Part shown: piece after piece, positions 1 to 13,700 of the stretch
Numbering within the stretch: the stretch's first letter is position 1
Layout of the letters: each line of letters begins with the position of its first letter
Source: Phoronis australis
Taxonomy: Eukaryota; Phoronida; Phoronidae
NCBI GenBank assembly: GCA_002633005.1
Contig: NMRA01000025.1
Location: 853,785 to 917,784, forward strand
DNA length: 64,000 nucleotides
Direction: 5' to 3'
Notes under the pieces: model-generated
The model's input: only the letters and a program-made list of their open reading frames with translations
What the model was told of the DNA's origin: nothing
Databases searched by the model: none
Program-made: the position numbers and the translations under genes

Positions 1-1726
1 ATGGGGAACAACTCTCTAGTCTTATGAGTGCACAAAAGTGTATTTCGCTTGACCCAATTTCACTTGACCCAATTTCACTTGACACAATTTCTAATTCTGG
101 TGTTCAAGACGACCTGAGTTGACAGGGACAAAATGCAATTTTTTTCATCCGCTGACATATTGAGACATTGGACATTTTTGAGTGAATTGCCTTAACTTCA
201 CACAGCAGTGGCAATCTGACAACATGATGGTTGCAAATCAAGAAATGCAGGAAAATATTCCACTTCATTCAATCCATGCAAGACCGCATAACACTATGCA
301 CCAACTACCTGATCGCCATATAGTGACCAAAGTGAGTTTCATCAAGTCACCGCTATATCGGTGAACAACCACTACTGCTCGTTACTCAGATGAGACGTGA
401 TTTCTGGGCTAATGAAGAAGACCTCACAGCTTTAAAATGTTTGAGAGCTTGCTTGGCACACAATATAATTGGCCAACTTAATCGAACTGATCTCAACCAT
501 TAACTGCCAATTCTTAGCAATCCCACATATCACCTCAAATTCAATGAAGGAACAAAACGAGATGATTGTCATAAGTGTAAATAGTCTAATCATTATTTTG
601 TGATGGAAGGTGCATTGTACCAGCTGTAATTCTCTATTATTTATTAGTCACCATTCTAACCAGGCATGCAATCAATTGACGGGAGAAAAATGAGGAATAA
701 ACATGCAATCAACTCCAGTTGTCTTTAATTACGTAGCACAAAGCTACAGTACAAGTCAAAAGCATTCAGATGAAATTATCTGGAATTACCCGTCATGACG
801 GCTGGGCAGAGGTCAAATTCATCGCCAAAGTTTTCCCTTGAGACTCAGAATGAAGGGAAATTAAGTTACAAGGTGGGTAAGCCATAATACTTTTGCCCTC
901 TCGTAATAGTTATTATCAGTCACTTTTTCTGTTCACAGAATTTGCTGCCATGACAAGGAAACAGCATTCTGTCTGTTTAGTCTTGAACTTCACATGCTAG
1001 CTAACAAAAATGAGACCACACCAACACACAACAAATAACACGATATATATAATAAAATACTGCCAACAACAATCTGAAATATCCAATGGACATTTTTATA
1101 AACTTCCTCTACTTCTCAGTACAGGTGTTTTTTTTCGTGAAAGTGACTAAGACTTAATATAGAAATTTGGAATTATGCTCCCACTAAACAATTGCATTTC
1201 AACCAAGGAAATAATTTACAGGAATTATCTCTCTGTTACTAACACTCATACTTACATAGACATTCCATTTTTGCTTATTAAGTGAAATTTGAATAATTTT
1301 CCGAAATAGTTGTGTGGAGCGTCAAACTGAATTTCTGACTTGAGTCACATTTCATGAAACAGTCCACTGGTGTTTTGCACACAACAGAAAAGCAGCAAAA
1401 CCAGCAAACCCAGGAAAGGTGAAATTTAATGCAACAGAAACATCTTACAAATAGGACAAGAGGATTTTAACTTCATTTTTAAGAATAACTAAATGGCACA
1501 GAATAAACACAATGACGTTTCAAAGTTTTACACCAAAGCAACCACCAGATGTGCTAAGTGCTAAAAATAATTGGCATTTGCAATGTTTGGAAATATAAAA
1601 AGCACAAGTCATTGATTTTCCTAACAATAATAATTTTTTTTGAAATTTGTTAGCTATTACGATACAAAACAAATGAATGAACATTGACCATGAAGGTTAA
1701 ACACACAATTTTCCTTTAAAGCATAC

Positions 1727-4700
1727 CTGTCTGTCAGATTCATAAAGGAAGTCTTCGTCAGGAATGTAGTACTGGGAGAACTGTCCAATGGCAGACTGCT
1801 GTCTTGAGGCGAGGTCGTGGGCAGGGGTGCAGATGTAACAATAGGAGAGGTATCTGAGCATGGAGGGGTGGATTTAACAGCAAGACTACCACTGGTAGAC
1901 ACTGGCGACGCTGACTTTGAGCCTAAAGTGTAACGCATTATTCCTGAACATCATCAAAGATTGTATACATTCACCAATTTGGAAACAGCCACTCCTACAA
2001 ATATGAGTGTTGAAAATCTGACTCCATGTATTGGGCATGACCTTGATTTAGTTGGATTCAAGAAGATGAAAAAATCTTTTGGTTGGAGAATAATAAATGG
2101 AGTAACTGTCATGAAGTAGACATTAGACAAGTTGCTCTATTTTGATTCGTTTTGTCCTTGAAATGAACAAAACCTACATTTGAAGATTGGAACCAATATA
2201 TCGATGATTAGTTTATGTGCTTTACGTATAACTTGCCTCAGTCTACGATAGGACAGTTACTCCATGGACAAAATTCTGATCAAAAATGCAACGCACTTAA
2301 GAACTTGCACAATACATGGAGTCAGATTGTCAACACAACCACCAAAAACAAACTTTGACCTCGAATGTGCCACCTTCCACGAGGTTCTTATCCATTTTTA
2401 GTCCCATTTTTGAATTATTAGCAACAGGGCCCACACTGACATAACAATAAAATCTCCCCAATTTAGAGCACAATAAGGCAGACAAGTGAAATTTTATTTC
2501 AAAACAGTGTCATCAGGATGGTGAATAACAAATGACATAGGAAAATTCATTTTTTCCATCAAAAAAGTAAATTAATACATACAGAAATTTTCGACATCTG
2601 CATAAGTACTAGTTAGGGAAGACAGATTTCGAAAATTTCTGCAGGTATTTACCACTTTTTGGATGGAAAATATGAATTTCCCTATGTCAAGTGAAATTTT
2701 AAAGGACAAGTAGCACCAAATATTAAATGCTTTCACTTCTTAGTTCTATACTATAGTTATTGGCAAAACAGTTTTGAGAAATTGCAGGCATTCATAACAA
2801 TGAACAAAGACTTTGAAAAAAGATCAACTTTGGCAAATATTTTTGTCATAAGCTGAAGAGAATTTACTGTACACAGGCAAACACAACACCATGTTTACAG
2901 AATACTATTAAAGACTTATAGCTATAGAATTCATACAAGGCTTAACCAGTTATTCATACTCACTCATTGAGAACAACTTCTTCATCATACTGAATGCACC
3001 CAAATAGTGTTTGATAGCAAGTAAAACAACTACACAAACACTGGTTAACATTTAAATAACCTTGCTGGAAGTTCACTTAAAGACTGCATGCTGGCCTTGT
3101 AAAGCTGAGAACTATAAAATATTGCATGACACACAATACCCAACTCCACAAAAACCTCATGCAGCTTTACCAGTGTACTACCTGCTGAGCCCAGTTACAT
3201 TGCTGTCATGGCAACCAGACATTCACAAAGGATTACATGTTGTTTTAATCAATTGTCCAATACCGTTTAATGAGTGCATTCAGTATGTGTGTTTTTGACT
3301 TGTGAGCAAAGCAAAATTTTAATACAGGATGGTCAACTGGATATTCTAGAAAGTAGTCGATTGCTTACTATAGTTGAATCCAGTCTGAAAAAGGGGACAG
3401 CGATTTCGTGAAAACAAAGAAAGATAGACATGAACTCACAAGCTCAGCACTGACTTTGGGTGAATGGACTATAATTGATACAAGGTTGAGTGTCACTTCA
3501 AAAGTCAGAATTAATGTCAATTATTAAAAGTAAGACAGTTATTTTGTATTTATTAGACTTTTGTTAGGGCTGTTCCAGTAAAATCCGCGTGGGAGGGGGG
3601 GACGGCAGTAGAAATAAAAATTCATGGGTGGTGGTCTTCAGAAAAAAACTCAAATTATGGGTGGTCGTTCCTGTAAGAAGTGATGCATTAAAAATGGGTG
3701 GTATTTTTTGACCTGTTAATGTTGACAGGTTGGTTACTTCAGCCATCAAAACTAAAAACAATAGCAACGCGGAGCGTTGAAATGCGCCCACAATTGCACC
3801 GCATACGGTATCCTTCTAGGGTTGTTTATTGGTACCATAAAGTGGCCAGTAGAGGGCATACTTTGCAAAATGGAAAGGCATGGTCATTGTCTCCTCATTG
3901 TCTGCCATTAATCAAGTCATGGGCAGCTTGATTTGAGCCAACTGTTGTCTGCATGCAGTCCTATTGAATTGAAAAGTTATGCAACACTAAACTGGTGTTA
4001 ACACATATAAGAAAATTGATGATTTTTAAATAAAAAGTATGAGGAGTAAGTTAAACAAGTTCCAATATTCACTTGACATAGAAGTATAAAAGAGTTCGTG
4101 GAGACAGTTTGAGATTCATAGATCCTTATAATTGAAAAAATGTTCATTGAAATTATAGACACATGGTGAACAGAGACACCTGGTGGCTGCCAAAAGTATT
4201 GCTCACAGGCTACTTTAGTTTCTGACAATATTGGACAAGACAACTAGTTCTTGTCTGTCAATCATCTAAGTTCTTAACAGGTCCTCCTAGAGGCAATTTG
4301 TTTGCAAGTGNAAATTAATACATACAGAAATTTTCGACATCTGCATAAGTACTAGGGAAGACAGATTTCGAAAATTTATGCAGGTATTTACCACTTTTTG
4401 GATGGAAAATATGAATTTCCCTATGTCAAGTGAAATTTTAAAGGACAAGTAGCACCAAATATTAAATGCTTTCACTTCTTAGTTCTATACCATAGTTATT
4501 GGCAAAACAGTTTTGAGAAATTGCAGGCATTCATAACAATGAACAAAGACTTTGAAAAAAGATCAACTTTGGCAAATATTTTTGTCATAAGCTGAAGAGA
4601 ATTTATTGTACACAGGCAAACACAACACCATGTTTACAGAATACTATTAAAGACTTATAGCTATAGAATTCATACAAGTCTTAACCAGTTATTCATACTC

Positions 4701-7700
4701 ACTCATTGAGAACAACTTCTTCATCATACTGGATGCACCCAAATACTGTTTGATAGCAAGTAAAACAACTACACAAACACTGGTTAACATTTAAATAACC
4801 TTGCTGGAAGTTCACTTAAAGACTTCATGCTGGCCTTGTAAAGCTGAGAACTATAAAATATTGCATGACACACAATCCCCAACTCCACAAAAACCTCATG
4901 CAGCTTTTCCAGTGTACTACCTGCTGAGCCCAGTTACACTGCTGTCATGGCAACCAGACATTCACAAAGGATTACCTGTTGTTTTAATCAATTGTCCAAT
5001 ACGGTTTAGTGAGTGCATTCAGTATGATGAAGAAAAGGTGTTTTTGACTTGTGAGCAAAGCAAAATTTTAATACAGGCTGGTCAACTGGATATTCTAGAA
5101 AGTAGTCGATTGCTTACTATAGTTGAATCCAGTCTGAAAAAGGGGACAGCGATTTCGTGAAAACAAAAGAAAGATAAGACATGAACTCACAAGCTCAGCA
5201 TTGACTTTGGGTGAATGGACTATAATTGATACAAGGTCGAGTGTCACTTCAAAAGTCAGAATTAATGTCAATTATTAAAAGTAAGACAGTTATTTTGTAT
5301 GTATTAGACTTTTGTTAATAAAGTACATATGAAAAAAGAAGAAAAAAAAATGATTCAGTATATTGAGATCAGAATTTATGATAATGGTTTTCATCTTCTA
5401 ATCTATGATCCCCATCCACAAACAAATATGCCAATGACATGTTCGCAGCAGCTGTTGTTGCGACACCATTCAAACTAGATTATACATGCTGACATTTACA
5501 CTAAAACTCTTTAAGTTACTGGTTACAAGGAAGTTATTAGTAATAAGCCATGTGGGGAAAGGTCATGGTGCCATCAACAATCAAATCATACAAGTGACTG
5601 CCATCGTCGCGATCAGTGTCCCCGCTATAGAACTCACATTAATTTATGTAACAGCAAGAGTTTCATGACAGAAAGCGTCAACCTGAAAATTTTAACTGAA
5701 TGAAGTTTTTGGAGTCTTTTCTGGAAAGTCTTCACCATCTTTTGAACAGTGTATTTTTCATCAGTGCTTATTCAGATAAAATAAACGTTCAAAAATGGTA
5801 CACACGTATTTTTAAGTGAAAACTTCATCATGTAAGCTGCTCCGAATACAAACTAAATCCTAATTCATTGTAGATTTTCAAGAGCACATCCCCATATTCC
5901 CAAACAATGTGAGTGTCCTTCCTCTTCCGCGATTGACACTCACTAATGAGGTCAACAGGTGGCGTGCAGACCAGACTTAAAACTGTGACTCACTAAAAAT
6001 ATCAGCAGCAGGGGAGCTTCCTCGCTTTTTCTTTGGAATCTTTTTACCAACAACATTTCCACTGTGGTCTCCAGGGGAGATAATTTCCACCACAGAAGCT
6101 TTCTTCTTCACAACCTTTTTTCTGCCAGTCACAGGTGGCTTGGCAATCACTGGTTCTGGTTCTAAAGCAAATAACCCTTTTACACTTTTATCTATTATTA
6201 GTAGACATTAAGCAGCACAGAGACCAAGAAGGAGCTAAACGGACAGATTAAACTGGGAAAATTTGACAGTCTATAAACTGTAGTGTCTGGGTTTACAAAT
6301 CCACAAAAAAGCAAAATTGATATAAACTAGCACATTTATGATAAAAAAACAACAATGTACTTAATCAGCATTAAGAAATATGTATTCTATTCAGGATACA
6401 AATATCTGACTATTGAAATGGTAGGGGAAAATTAAGCTGCTTTTTGTCCAGTTTAGCTGGCTAAAAACAAAAAATGTATTTAGGCCCTTTACTCTCATCG
6501 TGATGGGATTCTATATCCATTACCAACCTTTGCAGTTTAATGGGGTTGGCCAACACCCAAACTGCGAATTCGAAAATGGCCCATGTACGCATCCCCTGAG
6601 ATTTGAGTTGAATGGAAATATAACCCTATCATGGTAAGGAATATTTTGATATCAATTTTTACAAGTCAGAATAAGTGGCTTAATTCGATTTTTGTCTTTA
6701 GCCAGCTAAACAAGGTGAAATACAGCTTTGAAATGTGCACAAAAGTCATGAAAAACAGGTAGAGGAAAAGACTAAATGTTACTCAGCTACCTGGACATAA
6801 TGATACCCACAGATTTGATCTTACAGACACCTGAATCGAGATAGTTCCAAAACATCACACCCAAGCAGAAAAATGAATGTTTGCCAATGAAAATAAATGA
6901 CATTATTGATAGTTAATAGTACGAAAAGAATTCAATCTCCATACTTACCAATAGATGGAGTTCCGAACATCAGTTCGTTGCTTGACAGGCTCGTGAGTGA
7001 GCTTCGGCGACTGCTCGTTTTACTGACTACCCCCAAATCAGCCACCATTTTGGATTCAGGATGGTCTTGAGACATAATGCAATGGTCTTGTTGTTTCACT
7101 ATGGCAACTGGGTGACCGTCGTCATGGAAACCAGAATCTCCATGCTCCAGGTGATCCGTTTTTTCGTCTTGTGAGTTCACAAAGTCTATGCTCACCTCAA
7201 CATCTAATTTTGTGTCTTCTACCTCCAATCCTGAATCAGCTGGACTTAAACACTGGAGATCAGGCAGTTTCAAACTATCTGGAAGATCGGGGGACTTCGT
7301 TGAACACAGCTCTTTATCAGGCCCATGATTCCTGCTAGACGAAACATCGTTTATTTGACAGACAATATGACCAATGCTGGCAATTGAGCACACTTTATCT
7401 CCTATTACATGTGACTGACAAGGTTCAGAGTTCTCTGAGATAAGCTTGTTGCCGTCAGTTTCTGTTTCACTGACATTTTCTTTGAACTTAATTTCATGAG
7501 TATTTCTTACTTCACAATCTCTGTCTGCAACCACTGACAATGTATCCTTAGTCATTCCTTCAGATGGCGAATTTGTATCATTTAATTCTTTCGAGTCATC
7601 TACACTCACACTTGAAGCATTTAAACCATGAATATGTGCATGTGAATCTGTGTTGTCATCTTGCAAATCAGAATGCTTCTCAGAAAAACCGGGCTCAGGT

Positions 7701-10700
7701 TGTCTACAATCAACAAGTTCACAAGCACCTGGAGTCTCGCGTGCTTTTGTTGCAAAGCTGTCACCAGTATTGTCACCCTTTTCACAATGGGTGAAATCAT
7801 GACCATTTACAACATTGGCAGCATCATGAAACAAATCGCACGACTGATTAGCACTTTCATTGGACGAGGCAGTAGGACTGTAACCATCAGGTCTACTGTT
7901 GACACTGTTTTGGGAAGCCACAACATTTGAATCTGACCCCAAACTAAGACCTGACATTTGACTAGATACACTCTCTGACCGAGACATGCCAGGCTGCACT
8001 TTGTTCATCCCCTTAGTTCTTGACCTTGACCCTGTGCTCGTCTTTTCGTCATCTGAATCGTAGCCAATCATACTTTTTGTCCTTACAACGTAAATTCCCG
8101 ATTCGAGTTTTGTTGCATTAAAGCTATCCACAGAAGACATGCTGCTCCTTCTACTGGACAGAGAAGAATTACACGGCTCCGTCTCCACTTCAAATTCTAA
8201 ATCACGTAACATGGTGCCTAGGTGTTCCGCATGACCGTTCATTTCCATATTTATCAGGTGATCTCTGAGTTCTACGAGTAACGACGCAGGAATGTGATAA
8301 CGACATTTAGACAGTAACACGTGACTAGCAAATCTTTCACACAGCTCAGCACAGACCAGATACATTTTCTTGACAAACAGCCTGGCTATGCATTTCTCGA
8401 CTGGCAACATGGTTATTTTGGTAATGGTGTTATTGCCATGGTACAGATAGAGGTCATTGTGATGGCACACAATGTCTTGTATGTCTGAAACATAAAGTCA
8501 AAAGAAATGCACATGTATAATCACTCTTGTATGTCTGAAACATAAAGTCAAAAGAAATGCACATGCATAATCACGGTAGATCAAATATCACAAAGTCACA
8601 ATATGTTCTTTGACTTACAATTATCAAACAGTTGGTGATGAGAAAAAATAATAAAAATGTCAATTTAAGAATAACACTCTCAGTCTATTAAGAACATGAT
8701 AGCTTAATATATGTAAAATATAAAATTTGAAAAGTGCTCAGAGACCATGCATACACATTCCACAAAACTACAGTTTACTGTTATGAAATTTGCTGAATCA
8801 TAAACTGAATAAAAATCCAGTGCACTAAAATCAAACACTCGACTCTAATCATCAAGCACAAAAATTCTATACAAGCCTGCTTAAATAATACTCCGCCAAT
8901 ACCTGTAAGCTGTGAATTCCACAAAACAGGCTTCATCAGTGATGGATTGATAACGTATAGACCACTTTCAGACCATGTGACCATATGTTGTTGCCTGAAA
9001 ACATAGACAACAGTTAAAGATGCAGAGTATCATTAAATTGTGAATATGCAAATGAAGTATTAATTTACAAACAAACCCACGTCCTTCAGTGTGCCGGAAA
9101 CCATCCGAAAACTAGTTACCATAACAATCTCGCGAAAGTCTCATTTTGCGAGATTATTTTTATGTAAATGAGTATGGTAACAGTTCATCGTTATCCTAAT
9201 GAAACAAGGCACAGCTTTTATTATTTGTTCATTTCACTATGAAATAATAATTGCATAATATTTGGAATTACTAGGGTTTTTTATTTCTTCACACTTAGTT
9301 TTAAGTGTATCAGTCATGGTGTTTTCTTTAAAACCCCATTTATTTACAAATTGTTCCTTTTCCTGATTATACATGTACACACAGTTCTCCAGGAAGTCAA
9401 TAGGTGGCACTTGCTATGAATATTAACGATTTTAATGAGACATAGCACCTTTAACTTGTACCTTTAATGAGGAACAAATGAAGGCAATGTTTCACACCAT
9501 CCAGCATCACGTGAAATAGGCACAGGATGTCCAATTAATAAAATAATTACTAAAAATGTATAAATTGGTCAACAACTGAGGCAGTATTGTAACTTACCCA
9601 AAGACAAGCAGTTTTCGGAAGTTTACTGTATTTGGCATAACATCTTTGGTGTTTGGCAACATCTCAGAACTGCAAAATAAATTTCCTTTACAGTTCACAA
9701 GGTGATCCAATACAAATGCTGTTAACACAATTTGTTTTATTGAATATGATTCCATTCTAGTTTTACTATTTCATATTTTTATTCGTCGATAACTGCATGG
9801 CACTGCAACATCTATAAATACTTCATCAACATTTTCTCCAAGTCGTGACACATGGTCTCCATATTGAGAGCAGGCAATGCAGAAATACTCCTGAACTCGT
9901 GACATAGGGGGATCCAGGGGTCAAGGGGGTTAGGACCCCCTTTTTCCCTTTGATTTTAGTGATATCAAATCTAGAATTCTCAAATTGTTGACTCCAACCC
10001 CCTTTTTTAAAAATCCATGATTCTCCCCTCCCTTTTAAAAAATCCTGTACCCGCCCCTACATGATCAACAACAAAGCACTCTATCTAAGTGTATGAATAC
10101 ATCACGCAATAAAAATGCAACATGACATGCGTGACACTCCCAAGACACTTACATTGAGAAATCTTCTGTTATGAAATGGAAACTCGATTGTCCAACCTGG
10201 CTCACCAATCAGTTCAGTGGCAGCCATTTTGCTAGTCTATGTAAGAAAGGCCTTATGTTTACTCGAACAAAAAACTTGTGTGATCTTAACAAAGTCTCAT
10301 GAAACTAGTTCTAAGAAATGAACACCTGTCTAGTACTCTATCTTCAGACATCTTCAAAGACTCATGACCAAGACTATGTAGAACCAGACAAGACAGAATC
10401 ACACAGTAAAAAAATGATCCCATCAACAACAAACATTTCAGATGAATAAATCCACAAAGAAAAACTCATTTCCTTCTATTTGGTTAACCGGGCTTAAACT
10501 GAACATTTTACCATCTAGAGACACTGGCGATGCACAATAGAATAATTCCTCTTATTTATTTAGGGCTGTTCCAGCAAAATCTGTGTGGGAGGGGGGGGAA
10601 GGCAACTGAAATAAAAATTTATGGGTGGTTGCGTTTGATTTAAATTCAAAATGGCTGGTGGTCGTACTTCAAAAAAATAAAAATTTACAGGTCGTTGTTG

Positions 10701-13700
10701 TTTCATTGGGCCATAAATGTTTGATGGTGGGTAATTTTAGTAAATTTTATAAACAATCTGCACAGAATCAAAAACTGAAACAAAAATGCAACTTGCAAAA
10801 AGCTCCGACTTTTTCACTCCCTCCGATCTCCTCATTGGCATGCCCATAACACCATTTAACCACAGGTGCTCGAATTTCTAGATGGCTAATAACCATATAT
10901 AAGAAACATTATGTTTTCTTAGTAATGAATGACGTTAGTGGTGATGGAGGAACAGATAAACTCAAGCGCCTGTGTAGTCAACCACAAGAACAAAAAAAAT
11001 AACGGGTGGTTGCATTTCAAACTTATAAAAAATTACGGGTGGTAGGCTGAAGAAATAAATGAAAAATATGGGTGGTGGGTGCGAAAAAAAGGTGCCTTCC
11101 CCCCTCCCATACAGATTTTACTGGAACAGCCCTTAGTACTTTTTACTTTTTCCATTGTTTAGACACAGTCACGCACTCTGTTACAAGTGTATACCTCATC
11201 TTTATAACTGGGCTAGATGGGACCGCCAGTAGCTTTTTGAGCTGGTGAGTGTTGAGAACATTACCATCATAATCTACCTCCCACATGCGAGAACGGGGCC
11301 GAGCACAGTACACTGTGGGCGTCTGTCCTTTTGACACTCGGTGAAAACAGGCACCGAACGGCCCATCACGTAACTGCTTACCAATCTGAGTGTAAGTACA
11401 TCTGGAAAGAAATACACAGATCATTTGTTTTGACTGTACTCTTCACTACATTTTGCACAAAAATATTTTCACTATGACGACACTTAAAGTACAATTGCTA
11501 TTATTGTGAAAATTTTATTAATTAATTTTTACTATAGTGAAAAATCTTCAATTTGAACACAACTAACTGCGAAACTCGCCACATTTTTTTCAGAAGCTTG
11601 CCACATTATTGCAAATAATCAAAATTAGGTTATACAAACCATGCTAAAAGCAAAGAAAATTTTTGTGACAAAATGAAATATCATCTGTCCACCATATTGT
11701 GTCACTACCGAATATGTGGTAAAGTTGCTTTAAATCAGAACACAATATGGTGGAAAGGCACAATTTTATTTCATCTGTTTTTAACAAGAGTTAACAAGAA
11801 GACAATTTTATTTGATTATATGAAAATGTTATATGGTATGGCTGTCATCAACAAACACAAGGTAAAATTTCGAACATTTTGGACATTAGCGGTAGTTTGA
11901 AAAATCAAAAATATGGTCATTTTTGCCACTTTTTTCGTTTGAATTAAAGGGAACCTTAACGTAACTGCAGTTACTAATTGTTTGACACGACGCAAATTCA
12001 AACGTCCAAGCATGGGTCTATTTGCCATTCAAAATGCTAAGTATGCCCCTTTGATAAGAAATAACTTCTGACGATTTTGCTATGAAAAAATATGTCGGAT
12101 CTTATCCCGTCCTCAGTCATAAATAATGTCTAAACTTGAGAATAGCTGACATTTTGTTCTTGCACGAGAAGAGATGCAATTATGGCTAGTGATTGGACTT
12201 ACTGACAGATGGCGCTACAATAGAGTACAAATTTGTAAGTTAATTCCAAGTGTGCCAAGCAATTGGTCAACTTTTGAGTTTTGTATTGAGAAGTGAGAGC
12301 CAAGGCCCAGGACATACTTATCCGTGTTGCAGAGATACGTCCGTGTCATAGTGGACACGAGTAACTTGTCAGCGTTACAATGCAGCTGGATAACAGATGA
12401 GTCAAGTTCCTTCAGAATCATAGAGCTCGGAACTTGTACAAGATCTTTAGCCTGAAATGCAACAAATTGTAAGAAATAACAGCAGCGCAGAACTGCATGA
12501 GCAGACAATGATATAGAGCGATATTTTTGTTGACATAATACAAAGCAACCCAAATGTGAACCAGAGTTTTTCAGATGGACGGACTTGGACTGTCAGAGGT
12601 TGCTTCCATTTAGTAATAAGTTTGCTCATGTTATGTGTGTTAAGCACCATCGGTATTGTACAGCCATTTTAACAAAAACTTATTAGTAATGACAATTCAC
12701 TGCAGGAGGAGCCTTTTGTGTTTAACTCATTCGACCCTGAGCACCATATGGAATAAATTGCTTAGTGGCCTGGCTGAGCTGTGGAATGTCTACCCCCTTG
12801 AAGTCGGAAGGTATTTCACTCAGAACTAGGTCACAAGCACTGCACATAATTAAAACCTCATCACTCAGTCATTAATAAACATATACTTACCAAATTTTCA
12901 GCAATACATCTTGAGTAAATGAGCTTCATGTTGATATAAAATTTATCCAAGTTCAATATCGATAAAGGGTTGAACAAGTAGTTTTACTTTTTGTTTTCCA
13001 GAAACAAAGACGTTTGTTTACAAATAATCCATTTAAATTTCCAGAAAACATGTCAAGAAAGTTTTCTGTGTAGNNNNNNNNNNNNNNNNNNNNNNNNNNN
13101 NNNNNNNNNNNNNNNNNNNNNNNNNNNNNNNNNNNNNNNNNNNNNNNNNNNNNNNNNNNNNNNNNNNNNNNNNNNNNNNNNNNNNNNNNNNNNNNNNNNN
13201 NNNNNNNNNNNNNNNNNNNNNNNNNNNNNNNNNNNNNNNNNNNNNNNNNNNNNNNNNNNNNNNNNNNNNNNNNNNNNNNNNNNNNNNNNNNNNNNNNNNN
13301 NNNNNNNNNNNNNNNNNNNNNNNNNNNNNNNNNNNNNNNNNNNNNNNNNNNNNNNNNNNNNNNNNNNNNNNNNNNNNNNNNNNNNNNNNNNNNNNNNNNN
13401 NNNNNNNNNNNNNNNNNNNNNNNNNNNNNNNNNNNNNNNNNNNNNNNNNNNNNNNNNNNNNNNNNNNNNNNNNNNNNNNNNNNNNNNNNNNNNNNNNNNN
13501 NNNNNNNNNNNNNNNNNNNNNNNNNNNNNNNNNNNNNNNNNNNNNNNNNNNNNNNNNNNNNNNNNNNNNNNNNNNNNNNNNNNNNNNNNNNNNNNNNNNN
13601 NNNNNNNNNNNNNNNNNNNNNNNNNNNNNNNNNNNNNNNNNNNNNNNNNNNNNNNNNNNNNNNNNNNNNNNNNNNNAATACCTGTAAGCTGTGAATTCCA

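Noticed and set aside
4801-5160. 119-codon plus-strand frame in an HPS5 intron
   Set aside because: No ATG, antisense inside an intron, broken by a small deletion in the allelic copy at 3062-3298, and unrecognised.
7564-7930. Plus-strand frames opposite HPS5 exon 10
   Set aside because: Shadows of the long minus-strand coding exon.
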